Assembly (NCBI GenBank): GCA_903840165.1
Contig: CAIMEY010000029.1
Span: forward strand, 1 to 64,000
Direction of reading: 5' to 3'
DNA: 64,000 nt
Source: an uncultured Myxococcales bacterium
GTDB taxonomy: Bacteria > Myxococcota_A > UBA9042
Shown: positions 8,995 to 18,600 of the stretch, piece after piece
Position numbering within the stretch: position 1 is the stretch's first letter
Layout of the letters: each line of letters begins with the position of its first letter
Translations under genes and position numbers: made by a program
Notes under the pieces: generated by a model
What the model was told of the DNA's origin: nothing
Database searches by the model: none
Seen by the model: the letters and a program-made list of their open reading frames with translations, nothing else

Positions 8995-10842
8995 GTGGCC
9001 GCGATCCTCCGAGCACAGAGCGGCATCTTTGGACCGTTGGATACGGTTGAATCCGCAGTGGAAATCTCGCTGGTGGGCCGGATAAAGTGGGCGACCCTGG
9101 CCCGCATCGTCCTGCTGACGGCCGTACTCGGATTCGCGGTGGTGATGGACGTCGGCATGGGGCCTCAGCGCTCGCCGCGGGCGCCGGACACGACCCTGTA
9201 CCAAGTCTGTTCGGTCTTCTATTTCCTTACGTTTTTCCTGTTGCTCGGCACGCAGTTGTCGCGGGCATCCACCCTTCGGCTGCGCTTTTTGGCCGGCCTA
9301 TCGGTGGTGTGCGACGCGGCGCTGGCGATTTGCCTTGTTGCTGTAACTGATGGACTGCATAGTATTTTTCTGTTTGCATTTCCCTTGGCCGCCCTCAATT
9401 CGGCGCTCCTGCTCTACCGAATGGGGGCCTTGGGGGCCGCGACCTTATCCATGGCAGGTCTGGCCGCCATGGGGGCCATGGAACTTGGCTATTTACCTTG
9501 GAATATAAGTGCTTGGCGCGTGGCATGGCTGCGCGATACCCTGCCGCATTTGCCCCTAGAGCCCATGGATGCCCTGACCCTGCTGACCGTGCAGGCGGCG
9601 GCGGTGTATGGCACGGCGTTTCTGGCCGCCCACTTGATGCGCGAGTTGGACAAGGCGCGTGAGCGGGAAAAGAAGGAAAGACAAGAGCTTGCCTCGCTTC
9701 GGGTGCATTATGATGACGTCGTCACCTCCATGCCAGACGGCATTGTCACGGTCGACCTCAGCGGGCGAATTACCAGTATTAATCCCGCCGGCCTCGAGAT
9801 CCTGGAAACCCAATCGGCCCTGGTCTTGACGCGTCAACTTCTTGATATTTTGCCACAAATCGAGCAAACCAGTGACGACTTGGAAATCGTCCGCCCGCGC
9901 CGCGACCAGCGCCCGCAGGTCTTAGTCTGTCGCAGCGTGGTCATGCGTGGAGGACCGGGCGAGGCATCTCCTGGAACCCTTGTTGTTTTTCGCGACATGA
10001 CCGAACAGCGCCGCCGCGATGGCGAGCACCGCGACCGCGAACGGATGGCCGCGATTGGCACCATGGCTGCGGCCGTGGCGCATGAAATTCGCAATCCTTT
10101 GGCGTCGATCTCGGGGTCCGTGCAGTTGCTGCAGACCGAGGAGTCTCTGTCCAGCGATGACCGCAAACTCATGGAGATCGTAGTGCGAGAGACCGCACAA
10201 CTTTCTGATTGGATTGGTGAATTTCTCGATTTTGCCAAGCCGCGACCTTTGCAAATGGGCCCAGTGGACATGCGGGCCTTGGCGCTGGAAACCCTGCAGG
10301 CCTGCCGTCAGGATCCGCGCGTGACTGCGGCGGGCATTGAACTGCGGGCTGGGCGGGGACTGATTGCCGGTGAACTGACCAAAGACGCTGTGATGTCAGG
10401 GGATGTGCTGCTTTTGCGCCAGGTTCTGTGGAACCTGCTGGTCAACGCGACGCAAGCGGTTTTGGCGGGCGAACGCCGCATGGTGCACGTCGACCTGTCC
10501 GTGGGCATTGCCGCCCTGGAACTGTACGTGGATGACAGTGGCCCAGGGATTGAAGTATCCGATCTGCCACATCTTTTTGAGCCATTCTTTACGACCAAGG
10601 GTCAGGGCACGGGCCTAGGGCTCGCCACCGTCAAGCGCCACGTTCTGGCGCACCAAGGCGAGATTCGTGTGGAAAAATCGCCATTTGGCGGTGCTCGTTT
10701 TGCCGTAACCTTGCCGTTGCGACCGACCGGCGGCTTTGCCAGTCGCATCAAGGCTCGGCCCGATGAGGTTGGCCAACTCGCGTCCCGAGGCCCGCGCACC
10801 AGCGTGGGCACCGTCAGGACAGCCGAGCTAGGTGGTGTATGA
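8995..10842 (+). CDS. pilS: PilS-like membrane sensor histidine kinase
   Basis: Sensor kinase of 615 aa starting at GTG 8995, with AAAGG about 10 nt upstream. Its N-terminal 215 residues form about six membrane helices with almost no periplasmic part, the PilS arrangement in which the membrane domain senses pilin. A short coiled linker rich in Glu/Lys/Arg leads to a PAS domain (about 235-345, MPDGIVTVDLSGRI), the His box AHEIRNPLASI with His at about 363, an N box VLWNLLVNATQAV, and G boxes DDSGPGIE and GTGLGLATV. In known systems PilS phosphorylates PilR to activate pilA. Here the next gene is a lipoprotein, not pilR, so the cognate regulator must be encoded elsewhere. The stop overlaps the next start (ATGA). 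Confidence 0.9.
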   Translation: MAAILRAQSGIFGPLDTVESAVEISLVGRIKWATLARIVLLTAVLGFAVVMDVGMGPQRSPRAPDTTLYQVCSVFYFLTFFLLLGTQLSRASTLRLRFLAGLSVVCDAALAICLVAVTDGLHSIFLFAFPLAALNSALLLYRMGALGAATLSMAGLAAMGAMELGYLPWNISAWRVAWLRDTLPHLPLEPMDALTLLTVQAAAVYGTAFLAAHLMRELDKAREREKKERQELASLRVHYDDVVTSMPDGIVTVDLSGRITSINPAGLEILETQSALVLTRQLLDILPQIEQTSDDLEIVRPRRDQRPQVLVCRSVVMRGGPGEASPGTLVVFRDMTEQRRRDGEHRDRERMAAIGTMAAAVAHEIRNPLASISGSVQLLQTEESLSSDDRKLMEIVVRETAQLSDWIGEFLDFAKPRPLQMGPVDMRALALETLQACRQDPRVTAAGIELRAGRGLIAGELTKDAVMSGDVLLLRQVLWNLLVNATQAVLAGERRMVHVDLSVGIAALELYVDDSGPGIEVSDLPHLFEPFFTTKGQGTGLGLATVKRHVLAHQGEIRVEKSPFGGARFAVTLPLRPTGGFASRIKARPDEVGQLASRGPRTSVGTVRTAELGGV

Positions 10843-11567
10843 GCAAATCCTTGATTTCACTCATTTTGTGCTTTGGTTGCCTGCAAGTGTCGGGCTGTGG
10901 CAGTTCCGCTTCTGCGGCGGCGGACAGCGCAGGGGCGACCGACGTTGGTAGCGCTGATCTGCCGCAACCGCTTGATGCAGATGCACTTTCTGTCGATGCG
11001 TCCTCGACGGCTGGCGACCTCCCCGTTGCCGCTGAGGACGCCCCCGGCGACGACCTGCCCAGCGATGACGGTCCGCAGGACACCGCGGCAACCGATGGTC
11101 CGGGCGTGGATGCCGATGCTGCTTCACTCTGGCCAGTTTTCATCAATGAAGTCGCAGCTCAAGGCACATCGAGCGGCACCTTCAATCCCAGCGGTGGTGA
11201 CTGGGCCGAGCTCTACAACTCCGGCCTCACGCCCGTAGACCTCACGGAATGGCGAATTGCTAGTAAAACCAAAGCATTTGCGGACGCTCATGTCCTTGGC
11301 CCCGCCGCGCAACTGCCTGGCCATGGGTATTTAATCTTGTATTTCAACACGGTAGGTCAGGGCGTGCCCAACATCAACGACAAGATCAAGGGCAGCGCTG
11401 ACAGCTCCTTGCAACTATGGTCGCCTCAACAACAAATCGTGGACGGAGTTGCCTGGACCGTCGCCGACGTGGTCAAGGGAGGCAGCTACGGACGCTCCCC
11501 CGATGGCGGCGCTTCCTGGCATGTTTACGCCAAAGGGCAGGCAACGCCGGGCCAGCCTAACTTCTAG
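10839..11567 (+). CDS. Lipoprotein with a lamin-tail (LTD) domain
   Basis: A 242-aa lipoprotein. Its ATG overlaps the pilS stop as ATGA, so the two are translationally coupled. The signal peptide ends in lipobox QVSGC (Cys20), followed by a roughly 75-residue Asp/Ala/Ser-rich linker. From about residue 100 the sequence VFINEVAAQG, a GDWAELYN stretch, VDLTEWRI and GHGYLILYF matches the beta-sandwich lamin-tail domain found in many secreted bacterial proteins, where it is thought to mediate anchoring or binding. The specific role is unknown. Its placement as the last member of a pilus signalling operon may mean a function at the pilus base or cell surface, but that is inference. Confidence 0.82.
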   Translation: MSKSLISLILCFGCLQVSGCGSSASAAADSAGATDVGSADLPQPLDADALSVDASSTAGDLPVAAEDAPGDDLPSDDGPQDTAATDGPGVDADAASLWPVFINEVAAQGTSSGTFNPSGGDWAELYNSGLTPVDLTEWRIASKTKAFADAHVLGPAAQLPGHGYLILYFNTVGQGVPNINDKIKGSADSSLQLWSPQQQIVDGVAWTVADVVKGGSYGRSPDGGASWHVYAKGQATPGQPNF

Positions 11568-11584
11568 TTATAAAAAGGATCCCC

Positions 11585-12241
11585 ATGCTTCCCGTGGCCA
11601 TTGCTCCCTCGCTGCTGTCCGCCGATTTTGCGCGATTGGCCGATGAAATTGCCTCCGTGCGCGGGGCTGAGTTGCTCCACGTTGACGTGATGGACGGGCG
11701 CTTTGTGCCCAACCTGACCATCGGCGCGCCGGTTGTGGCAAGCCTGCGAAAAGTCACCGATATTCCCCTTGATTGCCACCTCATGGTGCAAAATCCGGAC
11801 CTGCTGCTGGAGGATTTTGCCAAGGCAGGTGCTCGGTATTTGTCCGTACATATCGAGGCTTGTCCCCACTTGCACCGGACCGTGCAGCGCGTTCGCGCTC
11901 TTGGCATGGCGCCGGGCGTGGCTTTGAACCCGCACACTAGCTTTGCCCAGCTGGAACCCATTCTGCCGTTTGTGGATTTTGTCTTGGTCATGAGCGTCAA
12001 TCCGGGCTTTGGCGGGCAATCGTTCATCGCAGAGGTCTTGGGCAAAGTGCGGGCTATCGACGCGTGGCGCAAGGCAAATCGCTCGAGCCTAGCCATCGAG
12101 ATTGATGGTGGTATCACTGCAGACACCATCGCCCAGGCGCGGCAGGCGGGATGCGATTGGTTCGTCGCCGGCTCGGCGGTTTTTGGCAAGCCGGATCGGG
12201 CAGCGGCCATGGCGAATTTACGTGTCGCTGCGGTGCGTTAA
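11585..12241 (+). CDS. rpe: Ribulose-phosphate 3-epimerase
   Basis: Interconverts D-ribulose 5-phosphate and D-xylulose 5-phosphate in the pentose phosphate pathway. 218 aa, the normal length, with AAAAAGGA before the ATG. The TIM-barrel signature elements are all present: APSLLSADF (Ser ligand), LHVDVMDGRFVPN (His and Asp metal ligands, second catalytic Asp nearby), CHLMVQNP (His ligand), MSVNPGFGGQ (flexible loop) and EIDGGI (catalytic Asp). It directly precedes a DUF2804 gene that starts on the base after its stop codon. Confidence 0.96.
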   Translation: MLPVAIAPSLLSADFARLADEIASVRGAELLHVDVMDGRFVPNLTIGAPVVASLRKVTDIPLDCHLMVQNPDLLLEDFAKAGARYLSVHIEACPHLHRTVQRVRALGMAPGVALNPHTSFAQLEPILPFVDFVLVMSVNPGFGGQSFIAEVLGKVRAIDAWRKANRSSLAIEIDGGITADTIAQARQAGCDWFVAGSAVFGKPDRAAAMANLRVAAVR

Positions 12242-13276
12242 ATGGATAATGACGAGCTCAAACGACCGGTGCCGTCCCAGCCCTTGACCGTGCCCCATGT
12301 GGACGCCCAAGGCCGTTTGCAGGCGGGCCGGTACGCGCAGCCTTGGCCCTCGCCGCGGATCACGGCGCCGTGGGGGCGAAGAAAGCGTTGGCATTACTTG
12401 AGTTTTTCCAGTGATCGCTATTTTGTCGCCCTGGCCTTGGTGGACTTAGGCTACCTGGGCAATGCGTTTGTCTACGTGATCGACCGTGAATCCGGGCAGA
12501 TGCTGCAAACTGAGGCGGTAGTTCCCCTGGCCTGGGGCTTGAAGCTCGCCACGGATGTGCGCGATGGCCAGAGTCGCTGGAGGTCTGCTGGCAAGAATCA
12601 GGTGCAAATCGACGCAGTTCCTGGCGGCTGGCGGGTGACCTTGGATCTTCGTCTGTGGCCGCAGGGCTCGGCTCGGCGCGGTGATGCGGTGGCGGTGCTT
12701 GGGCAATGGCAGGTGGCCGAAGATGCGCAGGCGCTGGCTTTGCTGCATCCATTCTCGCCAACTCAGTGGGCCTATACCCATAAATCAATGGGCAATTTGG
12801 CGCAAGGCTTCCTGCAGGTTGCCGGGCTGCGCTATGAGCGGTCTTGGCTGGTGGCCAGTGATTGGACCGATTCCTGGGCGCAACGGCATACCCGTTGGAA
12901 TTGGGCGAGTTTTGCGACCCTCCTTAGCGATGGTCGGCGCTGTGGCCTCAACGCCTCGGCCCATGTCTACCAAGATGAACATGGACAAGGCCTTGAAAAT
13001 GCTGTACAAATTGACGGACGCCTGTATTTGCTTCCTCACGTGACGATGGCTGTGCCGGACCGTCCGGGGCTGGCGCCGTGGCGGATCGAGGGTGACGGGA
13101 TAGACTTGAAGTTTCAACCTCTTGGAGCTCGACAGCAACGCGTCAACGCTTGGATCCTGCGCAGTGCCTTTGTCCAGCCCTACGGCATGTTCCGCGGCAC
13201 GATTCGCGTAGGCGAAGAAACTCTTGTGATTGACGACGCTTTTGGCGTTGTCGAAGATCACGACGCCCTGTGGTAA
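12242..13276 (+). CDS. DUF2804 family protein
   Basis: A 344-aa protein of the DUF2804 family, whose biochemical role is undetermined. Family landmarks seen are RKRWHYLSF, the lGYxGxxFVYVIDR stretch around residue 75, AYTHKSMG, SDWTDSWAQRHTRWNWAS around residue 215, and PYGMFRGTI near the C-terminus. There is no signal peptide or membrane helix, so it should be cytoplasmic. The ATG begins on the base after the rpe stop with no independent ribosome-binding site, so it probably depends on rpe translation. This tight link to a pentose phosphate enzyme is the only contextual hint about its job. Confidence 0.82.
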   Translation: MDNDELKRPVPSQPLTVPHVDAQGRLQAGRYAQPWPSPRITAPWGRRKRWHYLSFSSDRYFVALALVDLGYLGNAFVYVIDRESGQMLQTEAVVPLAWGLKLATDVRDGQSRWRSAGKNQVQIDAVPGGWRVTLDLRLWPQGSARRGDAVAVLGQWQVAEDAQALALLHPFSPTQWAYTHKSMGNLAQGFLQVAGLRYERSWLVASDWTDSWAQRHTRWNWASFATLLSDGRRCGLNASAHVYQDEHGQGLENAVQIDGRLYLLPHVTMAVPDRPGLAPWRIEGDGIDLKFQPLGARQQRVNAWILRSAFVQPYGMFRGTIRVGEETLVIDDAFGVVEDHDALW

Positions 13277-13365
13277 CAGGCCATGCGGCAAATTCCTCTA
13301 TGCCGTAGCGCTGGGTTGCGCTAGTATCCCGCCACCGGTCGAGGACGGCCGGAAGTCCGAGGACC

Positions 13366-14085
13366 ATGCGACTCCATTCCGCCCTGGCCACCCTGGCCGC
13401 CGCCCTGCTGCTCGGCAATGCTTGCAGTAAAAACGCTTCTGATTCTAAACCTCTAGAGACCAAGCCGGTGCCCGCTGCCCCTGCCGCTGCGGCTTCGGCT
13501 GCTGGTGCCGTGCCGACGCCTGCTGCGCCCGCCGACGACGCGCCAGCGGCTGGTCACAACGCCTTGCCCGCCGGCCACCCGCCGATGGACGGTGCCGCTG
13601 CCGACGTGGCTGTGGGTACCTTTGCGGCGCTTGATAAAAATATCACGGACTTGCGAACCCATCGCAGCGAACTCAATGGCCAGACTTTGAGCGTGCGCGG
13701 TCGGGTCACCAAGGTCAACCGTGGCATCATGGACCACAATTGGTTGCATTTGCGCGATCCGAGCGGCGACGGCGAGCTCATCATCACCACCAAAGCCGAT
13801 GCTAACAAAGGCGATTTGGTCGTGGTCAAGGGCAAGGTCGCCATCGACCGTGACCTCGGCGCTGGCTATCGCTATGACGTGCTGATTGAGGATGCCGAAG
13901 TCCGCATTGAAGCCACTTCGGCTCCGCTGCCGGGCGCTCCGACGCCTGCCGCTGGTACGCCGACCCCTCCCGCTGGAGGCCCCATGCCTTTGCCGCCGGG
14001 GCATCCTGCCATGCCCAGCCAAGCCCCGGCCCCAGGTGCCCCCGCCCTTCCGCCCGGTCATCCAGCTACGGGTGGCAATCCGTAG
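13366..14085 (+). CDS. OB-fold lipoprotein with repeated GHP motifs
   Basis: A 239-aa exported lipoprotein; signal peptide with lipobox LGNAC (Cys20), then a Pro/Ala-rich linker. The central region (about 85-180) has the OB-fold pattern LNGQTLSVRGRVTKVNRGI, NWLHLRDPSGDGELIITT and GDLVVVKGKV, a small beta-barrel used for ligand or nucleotide-like binding in secreted proteins. Flanking it are three copies of an LP-x-GHP motif (LPAGHPP, LPPGHPAM, LPPGHPAT). The His residues could bind metal or haem, but no CxxCH is present. It lies 90 bp after the DUF2804 gene, so it may have its own promoter. No specific function can be assigned. Confidence 0.78.
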   Translation: MRLHSALATLAAALLLGNACSKNASDSKPLETKPVPAAPAAAASAAGAVPTPAAPADDAPAAGHNALPAGHPPMDGAAADVAVGTFAALDKNITDLRTHRSELNGQTLSVRGRVTKVNRGIMDHNWLHLRDPSGDGELIITTKADANKGDLVVVKGKVAIDRDLGAGYRYDVLIEDAEVRIEATSAPLPGAPTPAAGTPTPPAGGPMPLPPGHPAMPSQAPAPGAPALPPGHPATGGNP

Positions 14086-14410
14086 GCATTTCAAGCTATT
14101 GCCCGAGACTGATCGGCCTCAATGCTGGCGCATGAACTGGACCGCCTGCGTTTGGCCACCCGAACTGGGAAATGTCCGCTGTTCCGCCGGACCGGCCATC
14201 TGTCCGCCAGCGAGCGCATCTGTCCCGGCGTGGCGGCGATTGGCCATGGCCCGGGTGCGCAGTCCGCCTCCTTGCGTAGATTGCCCATCAGAACAAGCAA
14301 TTAGCGCTTGCTGACGTGACGCGACAACTGCTGTCGCATAGCACCGTAGGCCCCCTTGCGCCGCGGACTGCCACTGTTAGTCTCCAGGCTCCTTGACACC
14401 AGGAGACCTC
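14086..14410 (+). other. 325-bp intergenic stretch with one hairpin
   Basis: No convincing reading frame was found on either strand between the OB-fold lipoprotein and sbcD. A perfect hairpin (GCGACA at 14321-14326, TGTCGC at 14332-14337, 5-nt loop) lies about 75 bp upstream of sbcD, without a T-run. It may be part of an operator or leader, but this is not established. Confidence 0.5.
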
Positions 14411-15607
14411 ATGCCGCGCCCCTTCCGTTTGCTGCACACGGCCGATTGGCACATTGGCAAGACCTTGTTTGGCTTGTCTCTTTTGGCTGACCAGCGCCAT
14501 GTCTTGCGTCAGTTGCTGGACCACGTGCGGGCCCAGAGGCCTGATGTCGTGGTGGTGGCGGGGGATATCTACGATCGCTCGGTGCCCCCGGCCGAAGCCA
14601 TTGCATTGCTTGATGAAACCCTGACAGAACTCGTGGCTGAATTGCAGACGCCGGTGGTCCTGATTGCCGGCAACCACGATGGGCCAGAGCGCCTGGGCTT
14701 TGGTGCGACCCTGCTGCAGCGTGCGGGCCTGACGATTCGCGGGCCTGTGGACCTAGATGCACCGCCGATTCGTTTTCAAATCGAAGGGTTGTCTGTCGTA
14801 CTGTGTCCGCTGCCCTACGCCGAACCGGTGGCCGTGCGGTCCCAGTTGTCAGAGTCCCAACGGCAGAGCATCCCCGACCACGCAGCGGCTTTGCGCCGGC
14901 AAATTCAACGCATGAAAGCGCAGTTACAGCCTCAAGACCTGGCCGTAGCTGTGGCTCATGCCTTTGTGCAGGGCGCCAAGGTCGTCGACCAAAGTGCTGA
15001 GGAGTACAGCGACGTAGAACGTTGCCTTTCGGTCGGTGGCTCGGCGCTTGTGCAACCCAGCGTGTTTGATGGATTTACCTACGCAGCCCTAGGCCACCTG
15101 CATTCGCCGCAGTGGGTGGGCGCGGCCCGGCGTGTGCGGTACAGCGGATCCTTGCTGCAGTACTCATTTGCTGAGGCGAATCAAGCACGTTCAGCCACGC
15201 TGCTCGAGATCGCGGCCGACGGCAGTCTGCAAAGCCGCGACCTGCCTCTGCAGCCTCAGCGCCCGTTGCGCACCATCCGGGGAACGTTGGCGGAACTGCT
15301 GGCCCAGGGCAGCCAAGATCCTAAAAAGCTTGATTTTATTTCGGCGACCCTGCTCGATCCGGGCGTGCTTCTCGACCCCCTTGGCCGGCTGCGCAAGGTG
15401 TATCCCAACGTACTGCACATCGATCGACCGCAGCTGCAGGCGGGGTCTGGGGCCTTGCTGCAAGGGGATCATAGACAGAGGCAGCCACTTGATATTGTAA
15501 GTGAATTTTGGCAATCAGTGCGCGGCGAGGATCTTGGGGCCGATGCCCAGGCGGTCCTGCTGCCGGTTCTGGACCGCTTGACCAACCGCCATGGAGAGCA
15601 AGCATGA
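14411..15607 (+). CDS. sbcD: Exonuclease SbcCD, nuclease subunit SbcD
   Basis: Mre11-type nuclease subunit of the SbcCD complex, which opens hairpins and processes double-strand ends at the nucleoid. 398 aa. ATG 14411 is chosen because AGGAG lies 5 nt upstream. The phosphoesterase motifs are intact: LLHTADWHIGK (motif I), VVVAGDIYDRS (motif II), IAGNHDGPERL (motif III), and YAALGHLHSPQ with YSGSLLQYSF further on. It overlaps sbcC by an ATGA, giving equimolar coupled translation. No SOS-type operator was noticed in the leader. Confidence 0.96.
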   Translation: MPRPFRLLHTADWHIGKTLFGLSLLADQRHVLRQLLDHVRAQRPDVVVVAGDIYDRSVPPAEAIALLDETLTELVAELQTPVVLIAGNHDGPERLGFGATLLQRAGLTIRGPVDLDAPPIRFQIEGLSVVLCPLPYAEPVAVRSQLSESQRQSIPDHAAALRRQIQRMKAQLQPQDLAVAVAHAFVQGAKVVDQSAEEYSDVERCLSVGGSALVQPSVFDGFTYAALGHLHSPQWVGAARRVRYSGSLLQYSFAEANQARSATLLEIAADGSLQSRDLPLQPQRPLRTIRGTLAELLAQGSQDPKKLDFISATLLDPGVLLDPLGRLRKVYPNVLHIDRPQLQAGSGALLQGDHRQRQPLDIVSEFWQSVRGEDLGADAQAVLLPVLDRLTNRHGEQA

Positions 15608-18600
15608 AGCCCCTACGCCTGACCATGCAAGCCTTTGGACCCTTTGCACAAAAGGAGACGGTCGACTTTGAGCGCCTGCCTGCGCGCGCGCCTTTTACCA
15701 TCAGCGGTCCCACCGGGGCGGGTAAGACCTCACTGCTCGATGCCATCTGCTTTGCGCTGTTTGGCGAGACGTCCGGCGGTGAACGCAAGAGCGGTGAAAT
15801 GCGGAGTCATTACGCGGAGAAACAGGTTCCGACTGAGGTTTGCTTGACCTTTGCGCTGGGCGCAGACGTTTGGCGTGTGACCCGCCGGCCCAAGGTTGGC
15901 GAAGGCAACGGGCAGGGCGAGTTTGCCGAACTCGAACAGCAAATCGACGCCACCAACTGGCAGTCGACCATGCACAAGTTGAAGGAAATTGATAAGAAAA
16001 TCAAAGATCTACTGGGCTTTGATGTCGGGCAGTTCCGTCAAGTCGTGGTCCTGCCCCAAGGCGCTTTTCGTCAACTCCTGACCGCGAGCAGCACGCAGCG
16101 GGAAGCGATTCTCAAGCAACTGTTCGGTACGCATTTGTACGAGCGCGTGCAAAAAGTCCTGACAGAACAAGCTACTGCCTTGGGCCAGCAGTGTGGTCAA
16201 GTGCAGACCCGGCGGCAGACCCTGCTGGAGACCCATGGGGTCAAGACCGTCCCTGAGGTCAATTTGCTAGAAATTTCAGTAAGTCAGCAGACGGATCGGG
16301 CCAAAAAGACAGCCATCGCCATGGCCCGCGTGAGGGAGCAGGCGGAGGCGAACCTGCAGGCTGGGGTGCAGGCTCAGCAAAAGCTGGCTGATCAGCGTAA
16401 GGCTGCAGACGTACTTGCGAATATTTTGCTGGAGCAGCCCGAGCAGCAGGCTCGCCTTGACGCCATCCAAGCGGCGCAAAAGGCCCAAGCGGTAGAGGCC
16501 AGCCACGCCGTTGTGCAAGCAGCGCAGGCTAATGTCTTGGAATTAAATAAACAAGTCGACATTGGGTTGGACCGTCGCAATGAGCTACTGCCCCAAGATG
16601 CGGCGTGCCAGGCGGCCTTAGTGGCGCAGCAGCAGCGCCAAGGGGAACGCGACCAATGGATGGCGCAGGCCAGTGAACTCGAGAAAAAGCGCAGCAAAGT
16701 CAAGGAATTGGATGCGGCCACCCTGCAGACAGTGGCGCACAAGAAAGGCCTCGCGCAGCAGCAGGCGGCCGTACAACGGCAGGACAAGGCCGTGCGCGAC
16801 CTGGAGATTTCCTTGCCTACCTTGCGCGACCAGTCTCAGCGCCTGCAGACGTTGGCGGCGGGCTTGGCAGGTAAGCGCGCTCACGTTGAAAAGCTCAAGC
16901 GAGTTCAGGGGCTACATCGAAGCTGGCAAGCGGAACTGGGCAAAGTCGTCGAGTTGAACAACGCCGTCGCCATGGCGAACATGACGGTGGATGGGGCCAA
17001 TGATCAGGCCCACAAAGCGGCAAGGGCGCATGATGCGTGCGATTTTGCTTGGATTCGTGGCCAAGCATCGCGTCTTGCAACGGCATTGGTGGACGGTGAG
17101 CCCTGTGTGGTGTGTGGCAGTTGCACGCATCCCGCCCCGGCACCTACTGCGGCAACTACGCCCACGGACGCGCAATTGGCGCAATCCAAGGCCGTGTCGA
17201 CCCAAGCGCAGGCCGCGGCAGCCGATGCAGCGCAAGGATTGGCAGTGATCAAGGCTCGGTTGGTGGCGGTTCAAGAAGCTGTAATCAAAGCAGAAAATGA
17301 CTTTCTGGCCGAGGGCGTTGCCCTAGAGGACGCAAGCGACGGTGCGGTGCAGACCGCGGTCACGGCGGTACAGCAGGCGCAGCGGGCAGAAGCGGGGCTC
17401 GGTGCTGCTCAACTAGCTGTCGATAAAGCGGAAAAAGACCTGGATCAAGGACGAGTGCAACTCGGTGTCTTGCAGCAGGCCCTGGGCGTTGGGCAGACGG
17501 AGTTGGCAGTCCTTGACCAGAAAATCGCTGAATTAGAAAAGGATTTGCCCGATAGCTGTCGAACGCTGGCCGCCCTGGATTTGGCCCACGCGCGCTGCGT
17601 TGACCAAGCAAAGCAGTTGGCCGATGGGCTGCAAGAGGCCCAGCGGAAAGCAACGACGATTGCAGGTGAATTGACGGCGGCGGTGGCCAAGTTAGAGGCG
17701 GCCCAGCACAGTCTGGATCAGGCCCGCCAGCACGATGAACGAACCACGCAGGCCCGCACGAAGATTCTGGAACAACAAGGTTTTGCCAGTCTGCAGGCTT
17801 GGCAAGCGGTGCGTCTATCGCCCACGGACCTTGGGCTGCGGCAAACAGAGGCAGCAGCGTGGCAGAATCGGCTGGCAAAACTTCGTGGAATTGCAGAGAA
17901 AGCGGCGGAAGTCGCGGCAGGCATTGCTGCGCCGGCGTTGCCCGAGTTGCAGGCGCTCGCGGACCAAGCACGCTCGGCCGACGAGGCAGCGCAGCAAGCC
18001 AGGGCAGAGTCTGGCGAACGGTTGCGCCAACTGCGTAGAACAATAGCTCAACTGCACGAGCTGGACCTTGAGTCGGGCGAGCTCGAACGGCGCTACTCGG
18101 TGGTCAAAGGACTGGCGGCGACCTGCAGTGGCGAGAATCCCAAAGGCCTGCCGCTGCAGCGCTTTGTGCTCGCGGGGCTGCTTGATGACGTGCTCCGCGC
18201 CGCCAGCGTCCGCCTGGTGCAGATGACGCGTGGACGCTATAGCCTCTTGCGCAAAGAGGAAATCACCGACAAGCGCTTTTCCTTTGGCCTCGATCTGGAA
18301 GTGCTGGACGCCTACACCGGCCAACAGCGCCCAGCGACGACGCTTTCGGGCGGCGAAGGGTTTCTCGCCTCCTTGGCCTTGGCCCTTGGTTTGTCTGACG
18401 TGGTGCAGGGTTACAGCGGTGGGATTCGCCTGGACGCGCTGTTTATTGACGAAGGGTTTGGCGCTTTGGACACCGACACCTTGGAGTTGGCGATTCAGGC
18501 GCTGGTGGAACTCACTTCGGGGCCAGCCGCGGCGGGGCGCATGGTCGGTGTGATTTCGCATGTGCCTGAATTAAAGGCACGTTTGGCCAAGGGGATTGAG

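Noticed and set aside
14122..14304. Short frame between the OB-fold lipoprotein and sbcD
   Set aside because: Arg-rich, no ribosome-binding site, no recognisable domain; treated as non-coding.
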